From NCBI RefSeq assembly GCF_900168055.1, contig NZ_FUYS01000005.1, positions 124,001 through 188,000 on the forward strand: a stretch of DNA of 64,000 bases, given 5' to 3'. This DNA is from Parapedobacter luteus. GTDB lineage: Bacteria > Bacteroidota > Bacteroidia > Sphingobacteriales > Sphingobacteriaceae. Positions 46,124 to 55,374 of the stretch are shown piece after piece (the stretch's first letter is position 1; each line of letters begins with the position of its first letter). The notes under the pieces are model-generated. The model saw only the letters and a list, made by a program, of their open reading frames with translations. It was not told the DNA's origin and searched no databases. Made by a program: the position numbers and the translations under genes.

Positions 46124-46557
46124 GCTAAACAATTTGATATGCTTTTCATCATTCCCACAGGGACAATAAGTAATAATTGATTTTTAATATAAATGATCTT
46201 ATTGTTTGTTAGGCTGTTGGTTTTGTGAGAAATCTGGGCGGTTTTTATTTTGTTTTTTGATTTGGATCTTTTTTTTAACAGGTTATTAACATTGTCTTAA
46301 TCTTTTGGCACTGGTTTTCAGTTAGTTTTGTTTTACCCGAAATTGTTTTCCATAGCAGCATGTATACTAATTATTGGCTGAGATTTGTTAATATTGTGAG
46401 CTGTTGATGGGGATTTTCTTGAGGGCGCTGTGTAAAAATAATGGTTTTTCGGAGACTTGATGAGTTTCTATTTTTTATTCAACGCGTTGTTTACATGTTG
46501 TCCACAATTTTCGGTCTCCGCCAATAACAAATACGGCTTTGCCGCTTAGGTTATTTT
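46124..46557. other. AT-rich nadA-nadB intergenic region, candidate replication-origin segment
   Basis: About 430 bases with no plausible ORF. The plus strand is strikingly rich in T and G from about 46190 onward (runs of T at 46247-46278). It contains an 8-bp inverted repeat (ACAATAAG 46163-46170, CTTATTGT 46198-46205) around a very AT-rich core, and one DnaA-box-like TTGTCCACA at 46498-46506. Strand composition of flanking genes changes here. It may be oriC or simply a long regulatory region of the NAD genes; no clear promoter for nadB was identified. Confidence 0.4.
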
Positions 46558-48144
46558 ATGCATACTGTTGATTTTTTAGTTATTGGTTCGGGTATTGCCG
46601 GATTGAGTTTCGCATTGAAGGCAGCCAGTCATGGTAAAGTATTGATTATCACCAAATCGAACGAAGACGAGTCGAATACCAAATACGCACAGGGGGGCGT
46701 AGCAGTGGTTGTGGATAAGTCTGACTCGTTTGAAAAGCATATCGCTGATACACTGATAGCTGGCGATGGTTTATGCGATGTGAATGTTGTGGAAAACGTG
46801 GTGAAAGAAGGACCCAGGCGGATACAGGAGATTATTGATTACGGGACGCACTTCGATAAGACCGCGGGTGGCGTATATGACCTGGCGAAGGAAGGCGGAC
46901 ACTCCGAACACCGGGTATTGCATTACAAGGACATCACCGGATTTGAGATCGAACGGGTGTTGCTGGAGAAGGTTCATGAGAATCCTAATATAGAGGTTCT
47001 TACGCATTATTTTGCGGTAGATTTGATTACTCAGCATCATCTTGGCGTATTTGTGGATAAAAGTACGCCGGACATCACGTGCTATGGCGTGTACGCGTTG
47101 AACACGGTTGACAACAGGGTGGAAAAGATTTTGAGTAAGGTTACAGTGATGGCTTCTGGCGGGGCGGGCCATATCTATTCGAGTACGACAAACCCTGTGA
47201 TTGCTACCGGAGATGGGATAGCAATGGTATACCGGGCCAAAGGAAAGGTGCGGAATATGGAGTTTATCCAGTTTCATCCCACAGCATTATACAATCCGGG
47301 TGAGTATCCTTCTTTTTTGATTTCGGAAGCGGTAAGGGGATATGGCGGAGTGCTGCGCAGGAAAAACGGCGAACGTTTCATGGAGGAATATGATGCAAGG
47401 GGTTCCCTGGCACCCCGTGATATTGTCGCGCGGGCAATCGATACCGAAATGAAAAAATCGGGCGACGATTTTGTTTTTTTGGATATTACCCATCGAAGCA
47501 AGGATGAGATTTTGAAGCATTTCCCGAATATCTATGCAAAGTGCCTGTCTATCGGCATTGATATGTCAAGGGACTATATCCCTGTAACACCGGCTGCCCA
47601 TTATTTATGCGGTGGCATTATGGTTGACGGTCATGGCCGCTCTTTTATTCAACGCCTTTATGCGTGTGGTGAGTGTGCATCTACGGGATTACACGGTGCT
47701 AACCGATTGGCTTCTAATTCTTTGCTTGAGGCTACGGTGTTTGCTCATCGCATCTATGAGGATGCCATCAAAAAGGTGGGAACTATTGAAGTGCCAACGG
47801 ATATACCGGATTGGGACGATTCGGACACGGCGTTGTCCAATGAGGATATTTTGGTGACCCATAATCTACGGGAAACGCAGAAAGTGATGAGCGATTATGT
47901 AGGTATCGTTCGTTCGGATTTTAGGTTGGAACGGGCGATGCGCCGGTTAGGGTTGCTATATGATGAGACCGAGCAATTTTATAAAAATACGAAACTTTCG
48001 GTGAAGCTTTGCGAACTGAGAAATGTTATCCAGGTAGCGTATTTGGTAATCAAGTCAGCCATGGCGAGGAAGGAAAGCCGGGGGCTGCATTATACAACTG
48101 ATTACCCTGAGAGGTCGGAGGTATTGGTGGATACGATTTTTTAA
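46558..48144 (+). CDS. nadB: L-aspartate oxidase
   Basis: The 528-residue flavoenzyme oxidises L-aspartate to iminoaspartate for NadA. FAD motif VIGSGIAGLSFALKAA lies at residues 7-22, then TKYAQGGVAVV, GGHSEHRVLH and the active-site region EFIQFHPTALYNPGE. HYLCGGIMVDGHGRS, GEC...GLHGANRLASNSLLE and the helical C-terminal domain follow. The length is typical. Codon positions are richer in G and T than in the plus-strand genes left of 46 kb. Confidence 0.96.
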   Translation: MHTVDFLVIGSGIAGLSFALKAASHGKVLIITKSNEDESNTKYAQGGVAVVVDKSDSFEKHIADTLIAGDGLCDVNVVENVVKEGPRRIQEIIDYGTHFDKTAGGVYDLAKEGGHSEHRVLHYKDITGFEIERVLLEKVHENPNIEVLTHYFAVDLITQHHLGVFVDKSTPDITCYGVYALNTVDNRVEKILSKVTVMASGGAGHIYSSTTNPVIATGDGIAMVYRAKGKVRNMEFIQFHPTALYNPGEYPSFLISEAVRGYGGVLRRKNGERFMEEYDARGSLAPRDIVARAIDTEMKKSGDDFVFLDITHRSKDEILKHFPNIYAKCLSIGIDMSRDYIPVTPAAHYLCGGIMVDGHGRSFIQRLYACGECASTGLHGANRLASNSLLEATVFAHRIYEDAIKKVGTIEVPTDIPDWDDSDTALSNEDILVTHNLRETQKVMSDYVGIVRSDFRLERAMRRLGLLYDETEQFYKNTKLSVKLCELRNVIQVAYLVIKSAMARKESRGLHYTTDYPERSEVLVDTIF

Positions 48145-48154
48145 TACGTATGAT

Positions 48155-48670
48155 ATGGCATTGATTATTCCTGTTAAAGGCGTTTACCCAAGTATCGGGT
48201 CGGATTGTTTTATAGCGGCGAACGCTACTGTTGTTGGGGATGTGGTGCTTGGCGAGCGTTGTTCGGTGTGGTTCAACGCGGTGGTTCGCGGCGATGTGAA
48301 TAGTATCCGGATAGGCCAGTGCACCAATATTCAGGATGGTGTAGTGATTCATTGTACCTATCTGACCGCGCCGACGGTAATCGGTGATTATGTCAATATC
48401 GGACACCAGGCGATGGTACATGGATGTACCTTGAAAAATCGGGTACTTATCGGCATGGGAGCCATTGTCATGGACCATGCGGTGGTTGAAGATTACGTGA
48501 TCGTTGCAGCCGGTGCCGTGGTACTTGAAGGAACGATGTGCGAGAGCGGGTATTTATATGCCGGTGTTCCCGCTAAGAAGATAAAGCCGATATCGGACGA
48601 GCAGCGGAAGTTGCTCGATGAACTTCCGCTGCGCTATGTGATGTACTCCGGGTGGTTCTCAGCGGAATAG
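48155..48670 (+). CDS. Gamma-carbonic-anhydrase-like hexapeptide protein
   Basis: The 171-residue left-handed beta-helix is built from hexapeptide repeats (IAANATVVGDVVLGERCSVWFNAVVRGD, IGDYVNIGHQAMVHGC) and closes with YAGVPAKKIKPIS. His residues in VIHC, GHQ and VHGC are placed as the zinc ligands of the gamma-CA/PaaY/YrdA group. Carbonic anhydrase activity is not assured in this subgroup. It lies 10 bases after nadB, probably co-transcribed. Confidence 0.9.
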   Translation: MALIIPVKGVYPSIGSDCFIAANATVVGDVVLGERCSVWFNAVVRGDVNSIRIGQCTNIQDGVVIHCTYLTAPTVIGDYVNIGHQAMVHGCTLKNRVLIGMGAIVMDHAVVEDYVIVAAGAVVLEGTMCESGYLYAGVPAKKIKPISDEQRKLLDELPLRYVMYSGWFSAE

Positions 48671-48680
48671 CCATCTATGA

Positions 48681-50345
48681 CTATTTTGGAACGTTGATGG
48701 TTTCTTCTTGTTCCCAGTTCGCACGGATGATAAACGTTTTGCCAATGTACCAGACCCGCTCGGGTTGTCTACGTTCATATACGTTGCCGGGATCCCATTT
48801 TCCATTGAAGTTCTCGTCGTAAACGATTCGTACGGTATACTTGCCACCGGGCATCTGGCGAAAGGGAATGTCTGACGGTCCTCTGATTGCAACGCTGCGG
48901 TAAACAAAGTCCATTTTTTCATTGGTCACCTGGACCAAGTACTGGAGTGTGGTATCCGGCACGTTGACTTTTAAAATAATGTCGCCGAAATTTTCCGTTT
49001 CGTCTAAGGTGAACGATCGGGTTACACTTTTGCTTTTATCACCGAAGTAACCCGAGAAAGCACCCTCTTCGAAGGTCAACGAGTAGTTTCGTTTCGGTCG
49101 CCAGTTGTATCGCAAGATAAATCGCCTTGGTGCAACGGTATCACGTGCAAGTTGGAAATTGGTACGTGGTATGGAATCTTCCAGAAGAATGATTTTGCTT
49201 CGATCGATGGCCTGCACGGGAGCGCCTGCAGTAAGTTCAATATGCCTGATCCGGTTTACCCGATTTCCGGTTAAGTTGTCGGTTATGATGAAATCGCGGT
49301 CATATTTTTCGTTTCGGCCGCGGCGCATAGTCACGGAGTCCAATGGATTGCCATCGTCGAGGAAACGGACTTTTAACGAATCGAATGTCAGATCATTGAG
49401 CCATACCACGGCGGAATCGCGATTTACGGAATATTCGAGCTGCTTGTCTTCGTTGAGTTCGGGTGGATACGTGATGATGATTTCCGGGTTTTCAAGTGGT
49501 TTATTGAAGGCAAACGTTAGTCTTCCATTGGATTCGAGCTTGCGATCGAGCAGACGGAAATTACGGGCGATTCCACGTGAGAGCTGAAGTAGGATACCCG
49601 ATGTGTCCTGCGCTAAGGTAATGGAATCATTAAGGAATCCAATAAGTTCGCTGGGGTCGTTATATACACGGTCGTTATTTTCTTCTTTAAGGGCATAGAT
49701 GTGGTATGTATCTTCACGGAGGTTTCTGAACTGGAAATTTCCCGCGGTATCTGTCAGTGTGAAGATATTTGCTTTGCGTTTGCCAAAGATGGAATCCTGT
49801 CGGGTGGGAATAAGCATTACCGTGACTTCTTTTTCTGACAGTTTCGTGAGTGCATTGATGACTTTTCCGGAAACGGCCAGGGAGTCGATGATATCACCGG
49901 TGGAAAAAACATAGCTGTAATTCAATAATGGATTGTTTTCATTGAAGTCACCGATGGCCTTACCGAAATTGATGGTGTAGGTTGTATTTTCAGCAAGCGA
50001 GTCGGGAAGTTCGATTTCGATGTTTCGCCTGCGGACACGCGGGCTGATGGGTTGGTCGATATCCGGTGATACGCTGATTTCCCTGAGCGGATTAGTTAGC
50101 CGGATATATTCATCAAATTCGATAACGATCTTTTCAGCGTTGAAGTTTCGCGTTAGATTAGGCGGCGTCTCATTGATAATTTTGGGCGGTATTGAATCTC
50201 TGGGGCCACCGGTGGGCTGCTGTATGCTCGCGCATTGCCAAGTGAGCAAAATAAGGCCGATAAAGAAGGCGAAAACACCCCATTTCGGATTTAAGCCTAT
50301 TTTTAGGCGATTAGAGCGAGTTTTTATTTTGGACGATTCTTGCAT
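48681..50345 (-). CDS. Ig-like-domain lipoprotein, unknown
   Basis: The 554-residue product has a cytoplasmic basic start, a membrane segment (WGVFAFFIGLILLTWQC) with Cys near 38, and a proline-rich linker (QQPTGGPRDSIPPKI). An SbsA-type Ig-like domain follows at about 55-150 (PPNLTRNFNAEKIVIEFDEYIRL), then more beta-sandwich modules. The opening CASIQQPTGGPRDSIPPKI is a pattern I know from conserved Bacteroidota lipoproteins; the role is unknown. It ends 10 bases from the convergent gamma-CA-like gene. Confidence 0.85.
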   Translation of the reverse strand: MQESSKIKTRSNRLKIGLNPKWGVFAFFIGLILLTWQCASIQQPTGGPRDSIPPKIINETPPNLTRNFNAEKIVIEFDEYIRLTNPLREISVSPDIDQPISPRVRRRNIEIELPDSLAENTTYTINFGKAIGDFNENNPLLNYSYVFSTGDIIDSLAVSGKVINALTKLSEKEVTVMLIPTRQDSIFGKRKANIFTLTDTAGNFQFRNLREDTYHIYALKEENNDRVYNDPSELIGFLNDSITLAQDTSGILLQLSRGIARNFRLLDRKLESNGRLTFAFNKPLENPEIIITYPPELNEDKQLEYSVNRDSAVVWLNDLTFDSLKVRFLDDGNPLDSVTMRRGRNEKYDRDFIITDNLTGNRVNRIRHIELTAGAPVQAIDRSKIILLEDSIPRTNFQLARDTVAPRRFILRYNWRPKRNYSLTFEEGAFSGYFGDKSKSVTRSFTLDETENFGDIILKVNVPDTTLQYLVQVTNEKMDFVYRSVAIRGPSDIPFRQMPGGKYTVRIVYDENFNGKWDPGNVYERRQPERVWYIGKTFIIRANWEQEETINVPK

Positions 50346-50426
50346 CGGGTATGTCGGAGAAAATGCCTTATAGCTGATTTATGAAAGCCGAAGTTTTTTA
50401 CGGTTAAGTAGTTGAAAACAAGATTA

Positions 50427-52286
50427 TTAACTCATATGAACCATTAAAACGGATATATCTGATGGTGAAACCCCCGAAATACGGGATGCCTGGCCAAGTG
50501 TACGCGGCTTGACCTTAATTAATTTTTCCCGGGCTTCTTTTGAAAGGGATACCAGACTGGTGTAGTCAAATTCTGGATTGATTTCCTGATCTTCCATGCG
50601 GCGCATCTTATTCACGATTTCGATTTCCTTTTCAAAATAGCTGTCGTATTTGACTTTGATTTCTGCCTGCTCGATGATTGCTTTATCAAAGTTTGACAAC
50701 AAGGTAGCCAATCCGCTGTCGGTCCGCGAGATATCGCCGATACTTACCTGAGGTCGGGTAAGGATGTGAAACAGGCGTGTTTTCTGCGTAAGCGGGCTGG
50801 TATGCAGTTCCTGCAAAATTGGATTGATGGCGTCGGTATCGACGGAGTGCGTCCGCAGGTATTCAACGATTCGGTCGGCTGAAGCCACTTTCTGTTTTAC
50901 CTGTTCGAGGCGTTCGTCGGATACAAGGCCCAATTGGTGGGCAATCGGTGTAAGCCTGGCATCTGCATTGTCTTGACGTAGCAGCAGCCGGTGCTCAGCC
51001 CGTGATGTAAACATGCGGTAAGGCTCTTCGGTTCCTTTGGTCACCAAATCATCGATAAGTACGCCGATATAGGACTCAGAACGTTTAAGAATCAATTCAT
51101 GCAAATCATTGATGCGTTGGTGGGCATTGATGCCGGCGATGAATCCTTGGCTGGCGGCTTCTTCGTAGCCCGTGGTGCCGTTGATCTGGCCAGCGAAAAA
51201 GAGGTGTTTGATCTGTTGGGTTTCCAGCGTCAAATCCAATTGCATCGGAGGAAAATAGTCATATTCGATCGCATAGCCCGGCCGGAACATCCGGGCATTT
51301 TCAAAGCCGGGAATCAGCCGGAGTGCCTTAAGTTGGATATCTTCAGGCAAAGAAGTGGAAAAGCCATTGACATAGATTTCGACAGTCTTCCAACCTTCAG
51401 GTTCCACAAAGATCTGGTGACGATCGCGCTCGGCAAAACGGTTTATTTTATCTTCGATGGATGGGCAGTAGCGCGGACCGAGACCTTTGATTCGGCCTGT
51501 AAACATGGGCGATTTTTCGAAACCTTCTTTTAATGTTTCATGCACGGCCTCATTGGTATAGGTAATCCAGCAACAGCGTTGTTCGGTGGGAAGCTCCACA
51601 TTGGTAAAGGAAAACCGCCCGCGTTCTTCGTCGCCCCATTGTTCTTCCATCTTCGAATAGTCAAGGCTTCTTCCGTCTACACGCGGTGGCGTGCCGGTTT
51701 TCATGCGTCCGGATTGGAAACCTAAGCTGACTAATTGCTCGGTGAGACCCGTTGCGGCCTTTTCGCCGGTACGTCCTCCGCCAAAGCGTTTTTCGCCGAT
51801 GTGGATAGTGCCATTCAGGAAGGTGCCGTTGGTGAGGACTACCGCATCACTTTCAATCGTCAGGCCCAGGGACGTGACTACACCATTTGCCCTGCCGTTC
51901 TTGACAATAATTTCCTTAACGGTGTCTTGCCAAATATCGATGTTTGGCAAAGATTCGAGCTGTAGTCGCCATTCTTCAGCAAACCGCATGCGGTCATTTT
52001 GCGACCGTGGACTCCACATTGCGGGACCTTTCGATCGGTTAAGCATACGGAACTGGATGGTTGTTTTATCGGCGATAATTCCAGAGTAGCCGCCCATGGC
52101 GTCAATTTCCCGCACAATTTGGCCTTTAGCGACTCCTCCCATCGCCGGGTTGCAACTCATTTGTGCAATCGTGGCCATATTCATTGTAATAAGTAACACG
52201 GACGATCCAAGGTTTGCCGCTGCCGCAGCAGCCTCGCATCCCGCATGCCCCCCTCCCACTACAATGATATTATATTTTTTAAACAT
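50427..52286 (-). CDS. mnmG: tRNA uridine-5-carboxymethylaminomethyl modification enzyme MnmG
   Basis: The 619-residue product starts at ATG 52286 ([20 protein letters not shown]), the FAD motif that opens the family. A longer frame would run through the parS-like palindrome. Signature regions are [33 protein letters not shown] and [19 protein letters not shown], with a C-terminal helical MnmE-contact domain. With MnmE it modifies the wobble uridine of several tRNAs. mnmG (gidA) is often origin-proximal in bacterial chromosomes. Confidence 0.96.
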   Translation of the reverse strand: MFKKYNIIVVGGGHAGCEAAAAAANLGSSVLLITMNMATIAQMSCNPAMGGVAKGQIVREIDAMGGYSGIIADKTTIQFRMLNRSKGPAMWSPRSQNDRMRFAEEWRLQLESLPNIDIWQDTVKEIIVKNGRANGVVTSLGLTIESDAVVLTNGTFLNGTIHIGEKRFGGGRTGEKAATGLTEQLVSLGFQSGRMKTGTPPRVDGRSLDYSKMEEQWGDEERGRFSFTNVELPTEQRCCWITYTNEAVHETLKEGFEKSPMFTGRIKGLGPRYCPSIEDKINRFAERDRHQIFVEPEGWKTVEIYVNGFSTSLPEDIQLKALRLIPGFENARMFRPGYAIEYDYFPPMQLDLTLETQQIKHLFFAGQINGTTGYEEAASQGFIAGINAHQRINDLHELILKRSESYIGVLIDDLVTKGTEEPYRMFTSRAEHRLLLRQDNADARLTPIAHQLGLVSDERLEQVKQKVASADRIVEYLRTHSVDTDAINPILQELHTSPLTQKTRLFHILTRPQVSIGDISRTDSGLATLLSNFDKAIIEQAEIKVKYDSYFEKEIEIVNKMRRMEDQEINPEFDYTSLVSLSKEAREKLIKVKPRTLGQASRISGVSPSDISVLMVHMS

Positions 52287-52298
52287 GATGTCTCTTTT

Positions 52299-52314
52299 TG
52301 TTCCACGTGGAACA
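52299..52314. promoter_or_regulatory. parS-like ParB-binding palindrome 1
   Basis: TGTTCCACGTGGAACA, a perfect 16-base palindrome, matches the centromere site parS (general form TGTTtCACGTGaAACA, with the TTCCACGTGGAA variant known from other phyla). It lies 12 bases upstream of the mnmG ATG. Confidence 0.8.
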
Positions 52315-52333
52315 TTTATTAACTTCAATTACC

Positions 52334-52353
52334 GATGTTCCACGTGGAACATC
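52334..52353. promoter_or_regulatory. parS-like ParB-binding palindrome 2
   Basis: The same 16-base core, here extended to a perfect 20-base palindrome (GATGTTCCACGTGGAACATC), with centre 37 bases from the first copy. It sits between the stop of the ABC-F gene (52363) and mnmG. Confidence 0.82.
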
Positions 52354-52362
52354 TTATGAATA

Positions 52363-54225
52363 CTATATATACTCCCCTAAGTCGAGCCACCGAGCTGTTT
52401 TCAGATCGAGGTCATTATTTAGTTGTTCGATTTCGCTTGCGATTTCCGCTATCGCAGTATAATCGTTTGTTTCGTTTAATGCACTGGTTCGCTCAGCTAT
52501 TCGCTGCTCAAGCAACGGTATCTCAGAATCCAAGGATTCATATTCTTTTAATTCTGTATACGACAGTTTCTTTTTGACGGGCGTTTTGTCTGTTTTCGGT
52601 GGCGCTTTCTGTTCTACCGCTGTCTTGGCTCGCTGAACTAATATTGCCTGTTCGGATTTATAATCCGCGTAGTTGCCATTATAAACCGTGACGGTGCCGT
52701 TGCCTTCGAAAATAAAGAGTTGGTCCGTGAGCCGGTCAAGTAGATAGCGGTCGTGAGAAACCATTAATAATACCCCCGGGTAATTCACCAAAAACTCCTC
52801 CAGTACATTAAGCGTGTCAATATCCAAATCGTTGGCAGGTTCATCGAGAATAAGGAAGTTTGGATTTTGCATGAGTACACGCAAAAGTTGCAATCGCTTG
52901 CGCTCTCCCCCACTAAGTTTGCTTACCATATTGAATTGCTTTTCCGGCGGGAAAAGAAATTGGGTAAGGAGTTGTGAAGCCGATAGTGTATCGCCGTTAG
53001 CCATACTGATATATTCGGCTACATTTTTTACGACATCGATCACACGTTCGGTTTCGGAAGAAGGCACCAAACCTCCCTGCTTGTAATAACCGAATACGGT
53101 CGTGCCTCCTTTGGTTACGGTGCCGCTATCCGGTTGCTCCAACCCGGTAATCAGATTCAGGAAAGTCGATTTTCCAGTGCCATTTCGGCCAGCGAGGCCG
53201 ACGCGGTCGCCTTTTTTAAAAACGTATGAAAAGTCGCTGATAAGCGTTTGTTCGTCGTAACCCTTTGATATGCTTTCCAGTTCAAGTATCTTATTGCCTT
53301 GCCTGCTTATTTTTACACTGAGTTGTACGGTGTCGTTCTGCTTTTGCCCTTTGGTTTTCTCTTCCAATTCATGGAAGGCGTCGATGCGCGCCTTGGACTT
53401 TGTACCCCTGGCCTGGGGTTGCCTGCGCATCCATTCCAGCTCCTTCCGGAGGAGGTTCCGATTGCGATCCAGTAAGACACCAGCAGCTTCTTCTTGTTCG
53501 GCTTTCTTTTCCAAATAGTAACTGTAGTTGCCTGTATAAGCTGTAAGCTTGCCATGGTCCAGTTCGCGGATTCCGATGCTTACCGCATCAAGAAAATACC
53601 GGTCGTGGGTGACGAGCAACACCGTCTTTTGTCCCGTAGTAAGCAGTTTTTCCAACCATTCGATCGTTTCGATGTCGAGGTGGTTGGTCGGCTCGTCCAA
53701 AATGTAGACATCGGGCTCATCGATAAGCAGTTTAGCCAAGGACAGGCGCTTCCGTTGACCACCCGACAGCTTGGCGACTTCCCGTGAAAAATCGGTAATC
53801 TGCAAACGGGAGAGGATACTTTTGATCGTGTGTTCGTATTCCCAAGCATTCAACGCACTGAGCTGGTCACTTAGTACCATCAGCTGGTGGGCGTCTGCCT
53901 GGGGGCTTGCGACCAACTCTTCATATCGCCGGATAAGCCGCTGCTGTTCGTTGTCTGCACTATAAATAAAATCGTTGATAGACGCATAGACGCTTAGGTC
54001 GGGGTCCTGGGGAAGGAATCCTATTCGGATGCCCTTTTCCTTGACCACGGTTCCCTCGGTTGGATCCAATGCGCCCGCAAGAATGCGAAGCAACGACGAT
54101 TTGCCCGCTCCGTTGGCGCCGACCAAGGCCACCCTGTCCCCTCGCTGCAAACCGAAATGAAGATTCCTGAACAGCCACATGTCGTGATAGCTGTGTCCTA
54201 ACCGTTCTGTTGATAAAATACTCAC
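52363..54225 (-). CDS. ABC-F family ATPase (Uup-like)
   Basis: The 620-residue protein has two ATPase domains and no membrane helices. First Walker A GANGAGKSS (about 35), signature LSGGQRKRLSLAKLL and Walker B VYILDEPTNHLD; second Walker A GRNGTGKST (about 345), LSGGERKRLQLLRVL and FLILDEPANDLD. A linker of charged helices and a C-terminal coiled coil (about 560-620) are typical of the Uup branch, which acts on ribosomes or DNA-repair intermediates. It overlaps the upstream oxidoreductase gene by four bases (ATGA). Confidence 0.93.
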   Translation of the reverse strand: MSILSTERLGHSYHDMWLFRNLHFGLQRGDRVALVGANGAGKSSLLRILAGALDPTEGTVVKEKGIRIGFLPQDPDLSVYASINDFIYSADNEQQRLIRRYEELVASPQADAHQLMVLSDQLSALNAWEYEHTIKSILSRLQITDFSREVAKLSGGQRKRLSLAKLLIDEPDVYILDEPTNHLDIETIEWLEKLLTTGQKTVLLVTHDRYFLDAVSIGIRELDHGKLTAYTGNYSYYLEKKAEQEEAAGVLLDRNRNLLRKELEWMRRQPQARGTKSKARIDAFHELEEKTKGQKQNDTVQLSVKISRQGNKILELESISKGYDEQTLISDFSYVFKKGDRVGLAGRNGTGKSTFLNLITGLEQPDSGTVTKGGTTVFGYYKQGGLVPSSETERVIDVVKNVAEYISMANGDTLSASQLLTQFLFPPEKQFNMVSKLSGGERKRLQLLRVLMQNPNFLILDEPANDLDIDTLNVLEEFLVNYPGVLLMVSHDRYLLDRLTDQLFIFEGNGTVTVYNGNYADYKSEQAILVQRAKTAVEQKAPPKTDKTPVKKKLSYTELKEYESLDSEIPLLEQRIAERTSALNETNDYTAIAEIASEIEQLNNDLDLKTARWLDLGEYI

Positions 54226-54878
54226 ACCACGTTCTTAATATCGTCCCAGTAATAAATAAATGTCCCTTTGGTATGGCGTTGCGCGACGCTGTTCATCGCC
54301 TTGGCAACAGCCGTGGCTGGAATGCTGCGATACCGCTTCATACGGCCTACTAAAAGTGGATTGATGACGTTGAAAACCCGTTCTGAAAACGACTCCAGCG
54401 CCCGATGCTCCTGTCGTTGCCCGGTAAGTAAGGAGGGCCGGAAAATATGCAGGCCATCGAAATTAACGGCTGAAATGTCCCGTTCGGTCTCCCCCTTCAT
54501 CCGTAGATAGAAATTAGCCGACCGCGGATTGGCACCGATAGCTGAAACCAAAAGGAATGCACGGGCGCCGTTTCTTTTTGTTAGCTGTGCGACAGCCAAC
54601 GGATAGTCATGATCAACTTGATAATACGCGGCTAAATCCGGGGTTTTCTTCTTTGTGGTACCCAGACAACAAAATACGTCATCTGCAATCAACTGCTTTT
54701 CAATTTTTGTAATCGATTGTAAATCAGCAATTAATTGTACAAAATTAGGATGTTCGACGGGCAAATTCCTGCGGGTCACCGCGATTACCCGGCCATAGGC
54801 CGGATTATCAAGCAGCTGCCTTAACAACGCACCGCCGATGAGTCCCGTGGCCCCGAATAGTACAGCCGTTTTTTGCAT
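54222..54878 (-). CDS. Rossmann-fold NAD(P)-binding oxidoreductase (HTATIP2-like)
   Basis: The 218-residue product has an N-terminal dinucleotide-binding motif LFGATGLIGGALLRQLL and an atypical SDR/NmrA layout (DDVFCCLGTTKKKTPDLAAYYQVDHDYPLAVAQ, LVSAIGANPRSANFYLRMKGETER). It resembles the HTATIP2/TIP30-type family. Substrate unknown. It is the first gene of a unit with the ABC-F ATPase. Confidence 0.85.
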   Translation of the reverse strand: MQKTAVLFGATGLIGGALLRQLLDNPAYGRVIAVTRRNLPVEHPNFVQLIADLQSITKIEKQLIADDVFCCLGTTKKKTPDLAAYYQVDHDYPLAVAQLTKRNGARAFLLVSAIGANPRSANFYLRMKGETERDISAVNFDGLHIFRPSLLTGQRQEHRALESFSERVFNVINPLLVGRMKRYRSIPATAVAKAMNSVAQRHTKGTFIYYWDDIKNVV

Positions 54879-54971
54879 CCTACAAATTTTTGTGCAAAAA
54901 TACGCAAATATATTGGTACTCTACTGAATAGGTGTGGTACCAGAGGGATTTCGCTTTCTAAGTATTTTGTT

Positions 54972-55053
54972 GGCCAGCTTTGGATACGCAACGCAACTGG
55001 AGGACTCGCTGCGCTCATCCCCCTAGGTCGCTTATGCGTGTCCAAAGCTGGCC
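54972..55053. repeat. Long hairpin repeat, copy B
   Basis: Arms 54972-54990 and 55035-55053 (19 bases, one G-T mismatch; outer part GGCCAGCTTTGGA) enclose a 44-base loop containing CAACTGGAGGACTCGCTGCG and CCTAGGTCGC. The unit is nearly repeated 136 bases downstream (copy C), and the arm and loop pattern resembles copy A at 13609-13687. Confidence 0.8.
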
Positions 55054-55114
55054 TAAGCTCTCGACAGGTTGCGTTTATTAGCCATGGTTTTTGGAGATTG
55101 CGAGGAGCGGCATG

Positions 55115-55184
55115 TTGGATACGAACGCAACTGGAAGACTCGCTGCGCTCATCCTTTCAGGTCGCTTATGCGTGTCCAAAGCTG
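55115..55184. repeat. Long hairpin repeat, copy C
   Basis: This segment repeats 54979-55050 with only a few changes; the outer left arm is lost, leaving a 9-bp stem (55115-55123 with 55171-55179). A second outer pair, CATGTTG (55111-55117) and CAACATG (55201-55207), could enclose the whole copy. Confidence 0.75.
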
Positions 55185-55250
55185 CCTCCAAGCCTTTTTA
55201 CAACATGTTAAAACCAATGACTAACTTTTGGTCAACATTATTAAAATTTT

Positions 55251-55301
55251 ATAGGGATTTTATAGGGACCTAATAGGGATATTATAGGGATTCATCCCTA
55301 T
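55251..55301. repeat. Phased 11-base array of ATAGGGA boxes
   Basis: ATAGGGA begins at 55251, 55262, 55273 and 55284, exactly 11 bases apart, and the inverted box TCCCTAT starts on the next step of the same grid at 55295. About 45 bases of very AT-rich DNA follow (55302-55348). The one-helical-turn spacing suggests a protein-binding array. Confidence 0.75.
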
Positions 55302-55374
55302 TAAACATGAATAAACTATTAATTAAATATCAATTATATTATAATTAGCCTGACGTTTGGTGTTGAAGGATTGG

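Noticed and set aside
46498-46506. DnaA box TTGTCCACA taken alone as proof of oriC
   Set aside because: A single near-consensus 9-mer is expected by chance; kept only as one part of the origin hypothesis.
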